Source of the DNA: Falsiroseomonas selenitidurans
GTDB lineage: Bacteria > Pseudomonadota > Alphaproteobacteria > Acetobacterales > Acetobacteraceae
Direction: 5' to 3'
NCBI RefSeq assembly: GCF_012103215.1
Contig: NZ_JAAVNE010000003.1
Span: 124,001 to 188,000 of the forward strand
Length of the DNA: 64,000 nt
The position numbers were made by a program, and so were the translations under genes. Shown here in pieces: positions 18,034-25,458 of this stretch (position 1 is the stretch's first letter; each line of letters starts with the position of its first letter). The notes beneath the pieces are model-generated. The model worked only from the letters and a program-made list of their open reading frames with translations. It ran no database searches and was not told where the DNA came from.

Positions 18034-18186
18034 ATGACCGAGCGTGAATTGGATCAGAAGCTGGCGGAGTTGGACCGCCTCCTGAACGATCCGGAAACCC
18101 GCATGGACGCGCACAAGGTCTGGGCCCTGCTGGCCGAGATCAGCCGCCCCGCCCTCCCCGCCACACCGCGTTCCCGCACGGCCTGA
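18034..18186 (+). CDS. small hypothetical protein, 50 residues
   Basis: The product is a short charged protein beginning MTERELDQKLAELDRLLND, probably an amphipathic helix, with a Pro/Arg-rich tail. AGGAA lies seven to eight bases before the ATG, and codon use matches the host. I do not recognise the family; it has no signal peptide, Cys motif or membrane segment. It stands alone between the sugar-transport operon and a convergent lipoprotein gene, downstream of an inverted repeat that could control its translation. Confidence 0.55.
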   Translation: MTERELDQKLAELDRLLNDPETRMDAHKVWALLAEISRPALPATPRSRTA

Positions 18187-18320
18187 GCGTTGATGAGTTG
18201 ACGCGCGAAAGCGCCAAGCTCGCAGGAGCGAATCCGGCGAGGGCATCGGGCAGGACAGCACAAGCTCGATCCAGTCACCCACGCTGAGGCGCGGCGTGCC
18301 GGCCACCAGCGCGGCTTCGT

Positions 18321-19097
18321 TCAGTGCGACGGCGGGGGTTCGGAGGCCGCGGCAGGCGCCGGTGCCGGCGCCGCGGCCTCCGGCGCCTCGGGAGCGGAGT
18401 CGGGGGCCTGCCCAGCCATCGGTTCGGGGGTCGGCACGGGCGTCGGTTCCCGTGCCGGAAGCGGCGCGGCCGCGGGCTCGGCGGGCGCCGCGGCATCGGG
18501 ATCCGGGCCAGGCGGCAGCGGCGCCGCGGGCGCCGGCGTCGCGGCGGGCGCGGCCGGGGGCGTGTCCTCCGGCACCGGCTGGGTGTAGTCCGGCACGATG
18601 CGGGCCTGGGCGCCGGCAATCACCAGCACACGCTCGCCTACCGCCAGCGGCACCTCGTTCCGCTGCGTCACCGACAGCAATTCGCCATTGCCCTTGCGGA
18701 CGATGTATTCCCAGGCGTCGGTATTGCCGGCCACGCGCTCCGTCGCCGTGCCGAGCAGCCCGCCCACCAGCGCGCCGCCCACGGCGCCGATCGCACCCGC
18801 CATGTTGCCGCCCGGCGCCTGCGAGCCGAGGATGCCGCCCGCCGCCCCGCCGGTCGCCGCCCCGGTGGAGCCCTCCGCCGTCACCGTCACCCGGCGCACG
18901 CCGATGATGATGGCCTGTTCAACCCGGTTCATCTGCTGCACGGCCCGGGTGGCGTAGTCATCCGGCGAATAGCTCGGGCGACAGGCGGCGAGGCCGGCCG
19001 CGGCACCGAGGCCGAGGAGCCCAACCAGCAGGGGACGGGGGAGGAGCAGGATCACGCCCCCCGAAATAGCCGAGCCGCCCGCCGCCCGCCAGCGCAT
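18321..19097 (-). CDS. glycine-zipper outer-membrane lipoprotein
   Basis: A 258-residue envelope protein. A long signal segment ends in the lipobox LAAC (C39), so it should be lipidated. Residues about 70-125 are a glycine zipper (repeated GG, GAIGAVGGALVGGLLG) like SlyB/PcpB 17-kDa antigen proteins. A short beta-like region follows (WEYIVRKGNGELLSV), and the last 90 residues are Pro/Ala-rich and disordered. I prefer ATG 19097 over TTG 19100 and over an internal GTG that gives a shorter signal peptide, because GGTGA sits upstream. It is divergent from phoD. A structural role in the envelope is inferred. Confidence 0.78.
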   Translation of the reverse strand: MRWRAAGGSAISGGVILLLPRPLLVGLLGLGAAAGLAACRPSYSPDDYATRAVQQMNRVEQAIIIGVRRVTVTAEGSTGAATGGAAGGILGSQAPGGNMAGAIGAVGGALVGGLLGTATERVAGNTDAWEYIVRKGNGELLSVTQRNEVPLAVGERVLVIAGAQARIVPDYTQPVPEDTPPAAPAATPAPAAPLPPGPDPDAAAPAEPAAAPLPAREPTPVPTPEPMAGQAPDSAPEAPEAAAPAPAPAAASEPPPSH

Positions 19098-19176
19098 CAA
19101 GGCTTCACCGGGCCGTCATGCCCGCGCGACACGCCGCGGCTAGAGTGCGCCCGCCACCGCCACCGGAGTCCCGGCC

Positions 19177-20784
19177 ATGGACAGCACCACCCGCCAGATC
19201 CTCGACCTGTCGCGCCGCGGCCTGCTGCGCGGCGCCACCGCCGCCGCGGCGCTCGCCGCCATCACCCCGGCCAGCTTCCGCCATGCCGTGGCGCAGCCGG
19301 TATTCCGCGCCTATCCCTTCACCATGGGCGTCGCCTCCGGCGAGCCGCTGCCCGACGGCGTGGTGATCTGGACCCGCCTGGCGCCGGAGCCGCTGGCCGG
19401 CGGCGGCATGCCGCGCATCGCCGTGGAAGTGACGTGGGAGGTCGCGACCGACCGCCAGATGCGCAACATCGCCGCCCGCGGCACCGCCCTCGCCCGCCCC
19501 GAGCTCGGCCACGCCGTGCATGTCGAGGTGGAGGGGCTGCAGCCGGCCCGGACCTATTTCTACCGCTTCCGCGCCGGCCGCGAGGCCAGCCCGGTGGGCC
19601 GCACCCGCACCGCGCCTGCCGCCGAGGCGATGCCCGACCGCCTGCGCTTCGTCTCCGCCGGCTGCCAGCATTGGGAGGTGGGCTACTACACCGCCTGGCG
19701 CCACATCGCGGAGACCGAGAACCTCGACTTCGTCGCGCATTATGGCGACTACATCTACGAATACCGCGCCCGCGGCGGCGCCCCGGGCAGCGCCGTGGCG
19801 GTGCGCCAGCACAATTCGGAAGAGATCTACACGATCGACGACTACCGCAACCGCTACGCGCTGTACCGGTCCGACGCCGACCTGCAGGCCGCCCACGCGG
19901 CGCACCCCTTCCTGATGTCCTTCGACGACCATGAGGTGGACAACAACTGGGCCGGCGCGATCAGCGAGGAGGATGGCGGCGCCCGCTTCCCCGTCGCCGT
20001 GCCGCCGGAGATCTTCGCGCTGCGCAAGCAGATCGCCTTCCAGGCATGGTGGGAGGCGATGCCGCTGCGCCGCGCCCAGCTGCCCCGCGGGCCGGAGATG
20101 ACCGCCTGGCGCGCGCTGCGCTGGGGCCGCCTGGCCGATATCGCCGTGCTCGACACCCGCAGCCATCGCGACGACCAGCCCTGCGGCGACATCAACGGCG
20201 CCCCCTGCGAGGCGGTGCGCAACCCGCAGGCGCAGGTGCTGGGCGCGGTGCAGGAAGCCTGGCTGATGGACCGCCTGGCGGCAACGTCCGCCACCTGGAA
20301 GGTGCTGGCGCAGCAGGTGCCGATGATGCAGCGCGACTTCGGCGGCAACGCCCCCTTCATCTCCATGGACAAGTGGGACGCCTATCCGGCGGCACGGGAG
20401 CGCCTGTTCCGCCACATCCATGAGCGCCAGGTGAAGAACGTGGCGGTGCTGACCGGCGATGTGCACCAGGCCTGGGCCGCCACGCTGCGCCTGGATTTCG
20501 CCGACGAGAACAGCCCGGTGGTGGGCACCGAATTCGTCGCCACCTCCATCTCCTCCAACGGCGACGGCACCGAGACGCTGGGCCAGACGGAGCGCGTGCT
20601 GGCGCGCAACCCGCATATCGGCTTCTTCAACAACCGCCGCGGCTATTCGCTGCATGAGGCGAATGCCGAGCGGCTGGAAGCGCGCTTCATCGGCCTGGAC
20701 TACGTGACCCGCCCCGGCGCCCCGGCGGTGGAAAAGGGCCGCTTCGTGGTGGAAGCCGGCGGCGGCGCCCTTCTGCGCGCCTGA
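19177..20784 (+). CDS. phoD: alkaline phosphatase D family protein
   Basis: A 535-residue exported phosphodiesterase/phosphatase of the PhoD family, which uses Fe and Ca ions to release phosphate from organic esters. The N-terminal SRRGLLRGATAAAALAA is a twin-arginine signal peptide. The PhoD_N domain follows (TMGVASGEPLPDGVVIWTRL), then metal-binding segments AHYGDYIYEY, SFDDHEVDNNW and LTGDVHQAW. GGAG lies eight bases upstream of the ATG. It is monocistronic as far as can be seen; phosphate regulation is usual for the family, but I see no clear Pho box. Confidence 0.88.
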   Translation: MDSTTRQILDLSRRGLLRGATAAAALAAITPASFRHAVAQPVFRAYPFTMGVASGEPLPDGVVIWTRLAPEPLAGGGMPRIAVEVTWEVATDRQMRNIAARGTALARPELGHAVHVEVEGLQPARTYFYRFRAGREASPVGRTRTAPAAEAMPDRLRFVSAGCQHWEVGYYTAWRHIAETENLDFVAHYGDYIYEYRARGGAPGSAVAVRQHNSEEIYTIDDYRNRYALYRSDADLQAAHAAHPFLMSFDDHEVDNNWAGAISEEDGGARFPVAVPPEIFALRKQIAFQAWWEAMPLRRAQLPRGPEMTAWRALRWGRLADIAVLDTRSHRDDQPCGDINGAPCEAVRNPQAQVLGAVQEAWLMDRLAATSATWKVLAQQVPMMQRDFGGNAPFISMDKWDAYPAARERLFRHIHERQVKNVAVLTGDVHQAWAATLRLDFADENSPVVGTEFVATSISSNGDGTETLGQTERVLARNPHIGFFNNRRGYSLHEANAERLEARFIGLDYVTRPGAPAVEKGRFVVEAGGGALLRA

Positions 20785-20796
20785 CCTCAGCCTTCC

Positions 20797-20823
20797 CCCT
20801 CCCCCGCCTTGCGCGGGGGAGGG
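20797..20823. terminator. GC-rich hairpin after phoD
   Basis: Arms of 11 bases at 20797-20807 and 20813-20823 with a five-base loop lie 13 bases after the phoD stop. There is no T tract, and the next gene is on the same strand. The form matches the palindrome at 10632-10657, so a dispersed REP-like element is as likely as a terminator. Confidence 0.5.
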
Positions 20824-20898
20824 CCCGGGTGGGGCCTTCCCCCTTGCCCCCCACCCCGCCCCGCGCCACGCTTCCCGCAACGAGCGGGGGTATCGGCC

Positions 20899-21777
20899 AT
20901 GGCACGCATCGGCTTCGTCGGCCTGGGCAATATGGGGGCGCCGATGGCGCGCAACCTGGTGAAGGCGGGGCATGACGTGGCCGTCTTCGATCTTGCGCCC
21001 GCCGCCATGGCCGCCGTGCCCGGCGCCACGCCGGCGGCCAGCGCCGCGGCGGCGGCGGCCGATGCGGCCTTCGTCTTCACCATGCTGCCGGCGGGCACCC
21101 ATGTGCGGGACGCCCTTCTGGGGGCCGGCGGCATGGCCGCGGCCAGCCGGCCCGATGCGGTGCTGGTGGATTGTTCCACCATCGACGTGGCGACGGCGCG
21201 GGCGGTGGCGGCCGGCTGCGGCCGCGCCTTCCTGGATGCGCCGGTGTCCGGCGGCGTGATGGGGGCGGAAGCCGGCACCCTGACCTTCATGGTCGGCGGG
21301 CCCGAGGACGCCTTCGCCCGCGCCGCCCCGGTGCTGCGCCAGATGGGCCGCACCGTGGTGCCTTGCGGCGCGGCCGGCGCCGGCCAGGCGGCCAAGGCCT
21401 GCAACAACATGATGCTCGCGGCCACCATGCTGGTGACCTGCGAGGCCTTTGTGCTGGCCGAGAAGCTGGGGCTTTCGCACCAGGCGCTGTTCGATGTGGC
21501 GTCCAAATCCTCGGGGCAGAGCTGGAGCCTGACGACCTATTGCCCTGTGCCGGGGCCGGTGCCGGGGAGCCCGGCGAACAGGGATTACGCGCCGGGGTTT
21601 GCGGCGAGTTTGATGCTGAAGGATCTGGGGCTGGCGCTGGGGGCGGCGCAGGCGGCGGGGGTGAAGTTGGAGGTGGGGGCGAAGGCGCTGGAGATTTACG
21701 AGCGGTTCGTGGCGGAGGGGGGCGGGGGGAAGGACTTTTCGGGGGTGGTGGGGATGGTGAGGGGCAGTGGAGCGTAA
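20899..21777 (+). CDS. mmsB: 3-hydroxyisobutyrate dehydrogenase family protein
   Basis: A 292-residue beta-hydroxyacid dehydrogenase. It has the Rossmann motif GLGNMG (8-13), the substrate segment DAPVSGG (113-119) and the catalytic Lys K166 in GAGQAAKACNNM. The length matches MmsB, which oxidises 3-hydroxyisobutyrate to methylmalonate semialdehyde in valine breakdown, but the tartronate semialdehyde reductase group is very similar. The final 240 bases switch from C-ending to G-ending codons. The gene abuts the low-GC island that begins just after its stop. Confidence 0.8.
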   Translation: MARIGFVGLGNMGAPMARNLVKAGHDVAVFDLAPAAMAAVPGATPAASAAAAAADAAFVFTMLPAGTHVRDALLGAGGMAAASRPDAVLVDCSTIDVATARAVAAGCGRAFLDAPVSGGVMGAEAGTLTFMVGGPEDAFARAAPVLRQMGRTVVPCGAAGAGQAAKACNNMMLAATMLVTCEAFVLAEKLGLSHQALFDVASKSSGQSWSLTTYCPVPGPVPGSPANRDYAPGFAASLMLKDLGLALGAAQAAGVKLEVGAKALEIYERFVAEGGGGKDFSGVVGMVRGSGA

Positions 21778-21845
21778 AAGTAAGAACAACGGTCAGCCTG
21801 CAGCAGTTATTTTGACCCCCAACCGCATACGCCGCTGTCAATTGT

Positions 21846-23888
21846 TCAGTCCGGATCTCGTGTGGCGATCGGCTGTAGAATATACCCGTCGAATATCGTT
21901 TTTTCGCACCTCAGGCGATTAATTATTGGGAGCAAATTATCAATGTCCTCGCTGGTTGAAACGATTATCTGTGCATCGCCTTGTTGATGTGATGCTGCAC
22001 GCTCAAGTAGAGCGCCAAAACTAACCTTGGAAGACGATTGCTGGCGAGGCTCATCAAGTAACAGCAACTGCGGATGGTTTGTTTGGTATTTTTGACTTAG
22101 TTCCAGTAGCCCAAACTGATAAGCCCATTTCAATCGAATAGCATCACTAGCCGATGTCTCGAAGCCGATTTCATAGCCCTCTTTCTGTGGTCGATAACTA
22201 TCATCGTCTAGCGTAAGTTCATCTGAAGAAAACGTGGAAAATCCGAAGGCTTGGGCTAATTGACGCAAGGAATTGGTGAGGTAGACTAATTTAAAGCGAT
22301 CATTTGAGGTTAGCTGCTCGGTCGGCAGTCTTCTCCACGCCTCCTGCAAATCACGAAATTCGCCCGCCAAGGAATGGATTTGAGCAACAGCATCGCCGAG
22401 TGAAGAGACAAGACCTTCAAGGTCGCGAATTCGCATTTCCAGGCGCAAACGGTGTTCAATGATGGCAGCCGATGGAGCACCCGAAGGGCTGCCTAAATCC
22501 GATTTAATTACGCGCATGCGGCCGTAGATTTCCGCGATCTCCTTTGCCGCAGCCGCGGCTATATCATCAAGTCGCCGCTCTTCGATTTGCTCACGCGCCA
22601 GGATGTCCTCGAACATCTTCATCTGGGACCTAATGTACTCGATGTTGTCCTCAATTGGCATCACAGCCTGAAGTATTTCTTGGGATAGCAAAGCGTCGAC
22701 GAGCGCCTGTTCACAAGTCGGGCAGCGATCTGGCGTCAATGCGCCGGCACTCCCTGCAAAACGCTGCAGTTTTTGAACGTCAAGATTCTTCTGCAAATCC
22801 TCCTTGAGAGACACAAGCCGCCGATGAAGCGAGACAATGTCGGCCGCCTTAAGCTGCTGTGCTGCATGGACCTCAATTCGGCGGCGGTTGGCGCTGTCCA
22901 AATGGCGGTTCAGCGCCTCAAGCTCCTCTACTAGTGCCTCCGCTTGCGCACCAACGGAAGGAACAGCTGTGAGCGTCATCTCATCGAGGCGAGCATGAAG
23001 TCGACTTAGTAGCTGTTCGACCTGGACCCACTCGCCGCCTTCCAGAAAATTTAGCGACCAGCGCTCTAGTGTTTCGACGTCTTCAGTCGCATGTATGGGA
23101 AGGCCGACCAATGCTCCCCCGCCCCGTCGCGCCAGCCGAGTCATCTCATCAACCACGGCTGCCCAATTGCGGGAGTTTATCTGAAGGCGTTCCTTAAGGC
23201 GTTCGCGCTCAAGCTCAATCTTATGTACATCAAGATCCATTATAAATTCAACGGCTCGTTTCTGGACCTCCCGGATTCGCATATAAGTCGGAATTGCCGC
23301 GGGAATAGCTGACCAACCAACTTTTTGTTCTACCCAAAAAAGTGGAAAAACGGTTTCGAGAGGAAGCTTACCCTCGGGGCCCTCGAATTTGCGAACCATG
23401 GGCATCTGCCAGCCAATGAAGCGCTCAAGAAAATATAAAAATCCATCTTCGCGTTGAAAGGCGCCTCCATCGCGCACGAAAAACAAACGACTGTCACTTC
23501 GCGCGCCGGGGCTTGTTAGCATCGGCCCGAACCACACGGTGACGAGCCGGTTGTCGACGCTCTCATCCCTCACTGCGCGACGAACTGTTGCGATGTCTCC
23601 TGCGCCATTTTCAATCTCGAGTTCAACCCAGGAGCGTAGTATATCTAACTGACTTTCATCGTCGCCTCGTAGATAGGAGGTCATAGCGTGCGGCAGCGGA
23701 ACCTCGCGGCGGGGGCTGAGCATTTTCTCAAGGCCGAGCACATATAGCATCGCCTGCATACAGGTCGATTTACCCTTGGTGTTATTGGCCCATATCACGT
23801 TAAGGCCGGGCTTGAAGGGGATATCGGCGCCGTATGGGCCCGCCGATGTAATGGCTCGTAAGCGCAGATGTCTGAGCCGCAAAGTCAC
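21846..23888 (-). CDS. Rad50/SMC-like ATPase of an ABC-3C-type three-component system
   Basis: A 680-residue ABC ATPase with split nucleotide-binding halves and a central coiled coil. It has a Walker A-like motif ANNTKGKST (34-42; Asn replaces the usual Gly), a CPTC hook (C389, C392) in the middle of the coil, a signature-like SASDAIRLKWAYQFGLLEL (about 580-600) and Walker B LLLLDEP (608-614). This layout matches Rad50-like ATPases of conflict systems. GTG 23888 is preferred over ATG 23909: it forms a GTGA overlap with the middle gene and has GGAG eight bases upstream. Codon use is far lower in GC than the host. It should act with the two upstream gene products, sensing or loading on nucleic acid. 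Confidence 0.75.
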   Translation of the reverse strand: MTLRLRHLRLRAITSAGPYGADIPFKPGLNVIWANNTKGKSTCMQAMLYVLGLEKMLSPRREVPLPHAMTSYLRGDDESQLDILRSWVELEIENGAGDIATVRRAVRDESVDNRLVTVWFGPMLTSPGARSDSRLFFVRDGGAFQREDGFLYFLERFIGWQMPMVRKFEGPEGKLPLETVFPLFWVEQKVGWSAIPAAIPTYMRIREVQKRAVEFIMDLDVHKIELERERLKERLQINSRNWAAVVDEMTRLARRGGGALVGLPIHATEDVETLERWSLNFLEGGEWVQVEQLLSRLHARLDEMTLTAVPSVGAQAEALVEELEALNRHLDSANRRRIEVHAAQQLKAADIVSLHRRLVSLKEDLQKNLDVQKLQRFAGSAGALTPDRCPTCEQALVDALLSQEILQAVMPIEDNIEYIRSQMKMFEDILAREQIEERRLDDIAAAAAKEIAEIYGRMRVIKSDLGSPSGAPSAAIIEHRLRLEMRIRDLEGLVSSLGDAVAQIHSLAGEFRDLQEAWRRLPTEQLTSNDRFKLVYLTNSLRQLAQAFGFSTFSSDELTLDDDSYRPQKEGYEIGFETSASDAIRLKWAYQFGLLELSQKYQTNHPQLLLLDEPRQQSSSKVSFGALLERAASHQQGDAQIIVSTSEDIDNLLPIINRLRCEKTIFDGYILQPIATRDPD

Positions 23889-24373
23889 GGAAGGATCTCC
23901 ATTCGCCATATATGCGCAAGCACTCGCTGGGTTAACTGCCTCGAGGCCGCTGCGAGATAAGCACGCTCCTGCACGAAGATACTTTGGTCCGAATTGATTA
24001 TAGCTGCAATTTTTTCGCCGTGTTCCGTAAGGGCCACTGATTTGCCCTTAACGACTTTTACTAACTTAAGGCCGTGAGCAAGAGCAACTGCCCTATTCAG
24101 CGAAGGCTCCACGCGGACCTGGACGTCAGAAGTGTGAATCTCCCCTTGAAGCATTTTTAATGCTAGGTCGCGGCCTTGCTGGGTTCTGATTGAGTGGGCC
24201 AAAAAATGAAGTTTAAGGAAAGTTCCTTTTTTTCCTGGACTATGTAGGAGGCTGAGCAAGACTATTCCGATTCCCCAAGACAGGCGTAGGTCGCCAGGCA
24301 CGGGCTCTGGGCGGCGAACGAATGAGAATTCTGCGTCCTGCAGGGCGCGCAGAAAGATCCTTTCAGGAGGCAT
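23885..24373 (-). CDS. ABC-3C-like middle component with winged-helix features
   Basis: A 162-residue protein without catalytic motifs. The N-terminal half has RPEPVPGDLRLSWGIGIV, and a helical section follows. The region about 100-140 (VEPSLNRAVALAHGLKLV, then KGKSVALTEHGEKIA) reads as a winged helix-turn-helix. Small proteins of this plan bridge ATPase and effector in ABC-three-component systems. The ATG overlaps the effector stop by 11 bases and the stop overlaps the ATPase start, so all three are translationally coupled. No strong ribosome site is seen. The family match is from memory of pattern, not a search. Confidence 0.65.
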   Translation of the reverse strand: MPPERIFLRALQDAEFSFVRRPEPVPGDLRLSWGIGIVLLSLLHSPGKKGTFLKLHFLAHSIRTQQGRDLALKMLQGEIHTSDVQVRVEPSLNRAVALAHGLKLVKVVKGKSVALTEHGEKIAAIINSDQSIFVQERAYLAAASRQLTQRVLAHIWRMEILP

Positions 24374-25283
24374 TGTTGGGAAATCTTAGTGGGCATCGCA
24401 TGATCCATTCCGAAATTGTGCCCAGCGCGATTTCCTGTGCATTCAGTTGTGACAAGGATGGTGCTGTCTCCTTAATGGCGACAGTTAAATTCTCATACTC
24501 CGCGTGGAGAATTCCGCCGGGGGTCGGGCCGCCTTTGGGGCCGGCAAAGCCGAGTAATCGTGCCCGGTACTGGATCGCGGCAGATATTTTTTCATGGAGG
24601 TCAGGCGCATTGCTGCGAAGCGCATCTATGAGCGCATTGCCGCGCAGGAACGCCTCTACGCCTTGCGCTACCGCTGTTTCGACCTCCGTCTTCTCCACGC
24701 GCTTGCTTAGTTTGGCCGCTGCGTTTGCTAGGAGATCGGGCGAACTTGCCTCCCATTGGGCAAGTTCCTCTTTCGTAGGCATATCCACACTCAGCGATAT
24801 ATTTGATAGTCTTGATATTGCATCTTGTAGTGCTTTGCCGGGAAATTGTCTCTCATCATGAATGCAAACTTCGAACTCTGGGTCGAAAACAGATAATTTA
24901 GTCGCGCGAATTTCAGCTGTTTTCTTGGCGCAGTGCAGGTTGACATCTTTACTGTTGTGCAGTGGAACTAGGAGCACCCATTTGCGCAGGGGTTTACCAA
25001 GAAATAGCTTGGCCACCTCCGCTGCACCAGCAACTATCTTGTTGAGGTCGGTGGTTATTTTATTTTTTTGGCGCTCTGCTCTGGTGGCGATATCAATTGG
25101 CTCCTCGACGGCATAACACTGGTAAATGACTGAATCGCGAGTGCAGTAATAGTCTATTCCGAGGTCCCCACCGTGACTAGCCGGCATTCTGTGTAGGTCG
25201 AGTATGCCGTGCTGCCACTGAAGCAACCCTTGCGCAAAGCTTTCCCAATCATCAGGATTCCATTGATGAGTGACGCCTACCAC
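24363..25283 (-). CDS. candidate effector of an ABC-3C-like system with a degenerate restriction-endonuclease-like core
   Basis: A 306-residue protein whose first 100 residues fit the PD-(D/E)XK plan: helix acid E14 in DDWESF, then SHGGDLGIDYY (D40, D44) and a strand ending IYQCYAVEE. The usual Q-x-K is Q55-C-Y57, so the catalytic Lys is missing or moved. The rest (about 110-306) is helical with no recognised enzyme motif and may bind the ATPase. GTG 25283 has GGGAG eight bases upstream; TTG 25343 would extend it to 326 residues. It is the first gene of the operon. A nuclease or nucleotide-sensing role is inference. Confidence 0.6.
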   Translation of the reverse strand: MVGVTHQWNPDDWESFAQGLLQWQHGILDLHRMPASHGGDLGIDYYCTRDSVIYQCYAVEEPIDIATRAERQKNKITTDLNKIVAGAAEVAKLFLGKPLRKWVLLVPLHNSKDVNLHCAKKTAEIRATKLSVFDPEFEVCIHDERQFPGKALQDAISRLSNISLSVDMPTKEELAQWEASSPDLLANAAAKLSKRVEKTEVETAVAQGVEAFLRGNALIDALRSNAPDLHEKISAAIQYRARLLGFAGPKGGPTPGGILHAEYENLTVAIKETAPSLSQLNAQEIALGTISEWIMRCPLRFPNNAS

Positions 25284-25363
25284 TTCCCCCACTCCCAGAT
25301 GCAACCAGCGCCGTGCCAAACGTTCGCGCCTCGACAGCAGCAACAGTCGTCATTACGGGAGCG

Positions 25364-25392
25364 ATAATGGCAATATTTCCATGGGCGGTCGA
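25364..25392 (-). promoter_or_regulatory. possible promoter of the three-component operon
   Basis: On the minus strand a TCGACC (-35, 25387-25392) and a CATTAT (-10, 25364-25369) are separated by 17 bases, each matching four of six sigma-70 consensus positions. Transcription would start near 25357, upstream of the effector start. The match is modest and untested. Confidence 0.3.
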
Positions 25393-25458
25393 GCGTCATT
25401 TCCGGCATGGGCAAGCCTTGATAAGGCGCTGCATGGACAGACGCGGAACCGTGCCCGG

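Noticed and set aside
18187..18320. Possible minus-strand protein remnant downstream of the lipoprotein gene
   Set aside because: One frame reads plausibly (VGDWIEL) but it has no start signal or known family, and is only about 45 codons long.
23091..23312. 73-codon plus-strand frame inside the island
   Set aside because: It is antisense to the ATPase gene, has no ribosome site and no recognisable motif.
24322..24861. 179-codon plus-strand frame in the island
   Set aside because: It lies antisense to the effector gene, whose motifs and operon overlaps support the minus strand; the frame is a chance opening.
25344..25458. Attachment-site direct repeat at the island edges
   Set aside because: I compared 21778-21845 with 25344-25458 by eye and found no repeat longer than a few bases.
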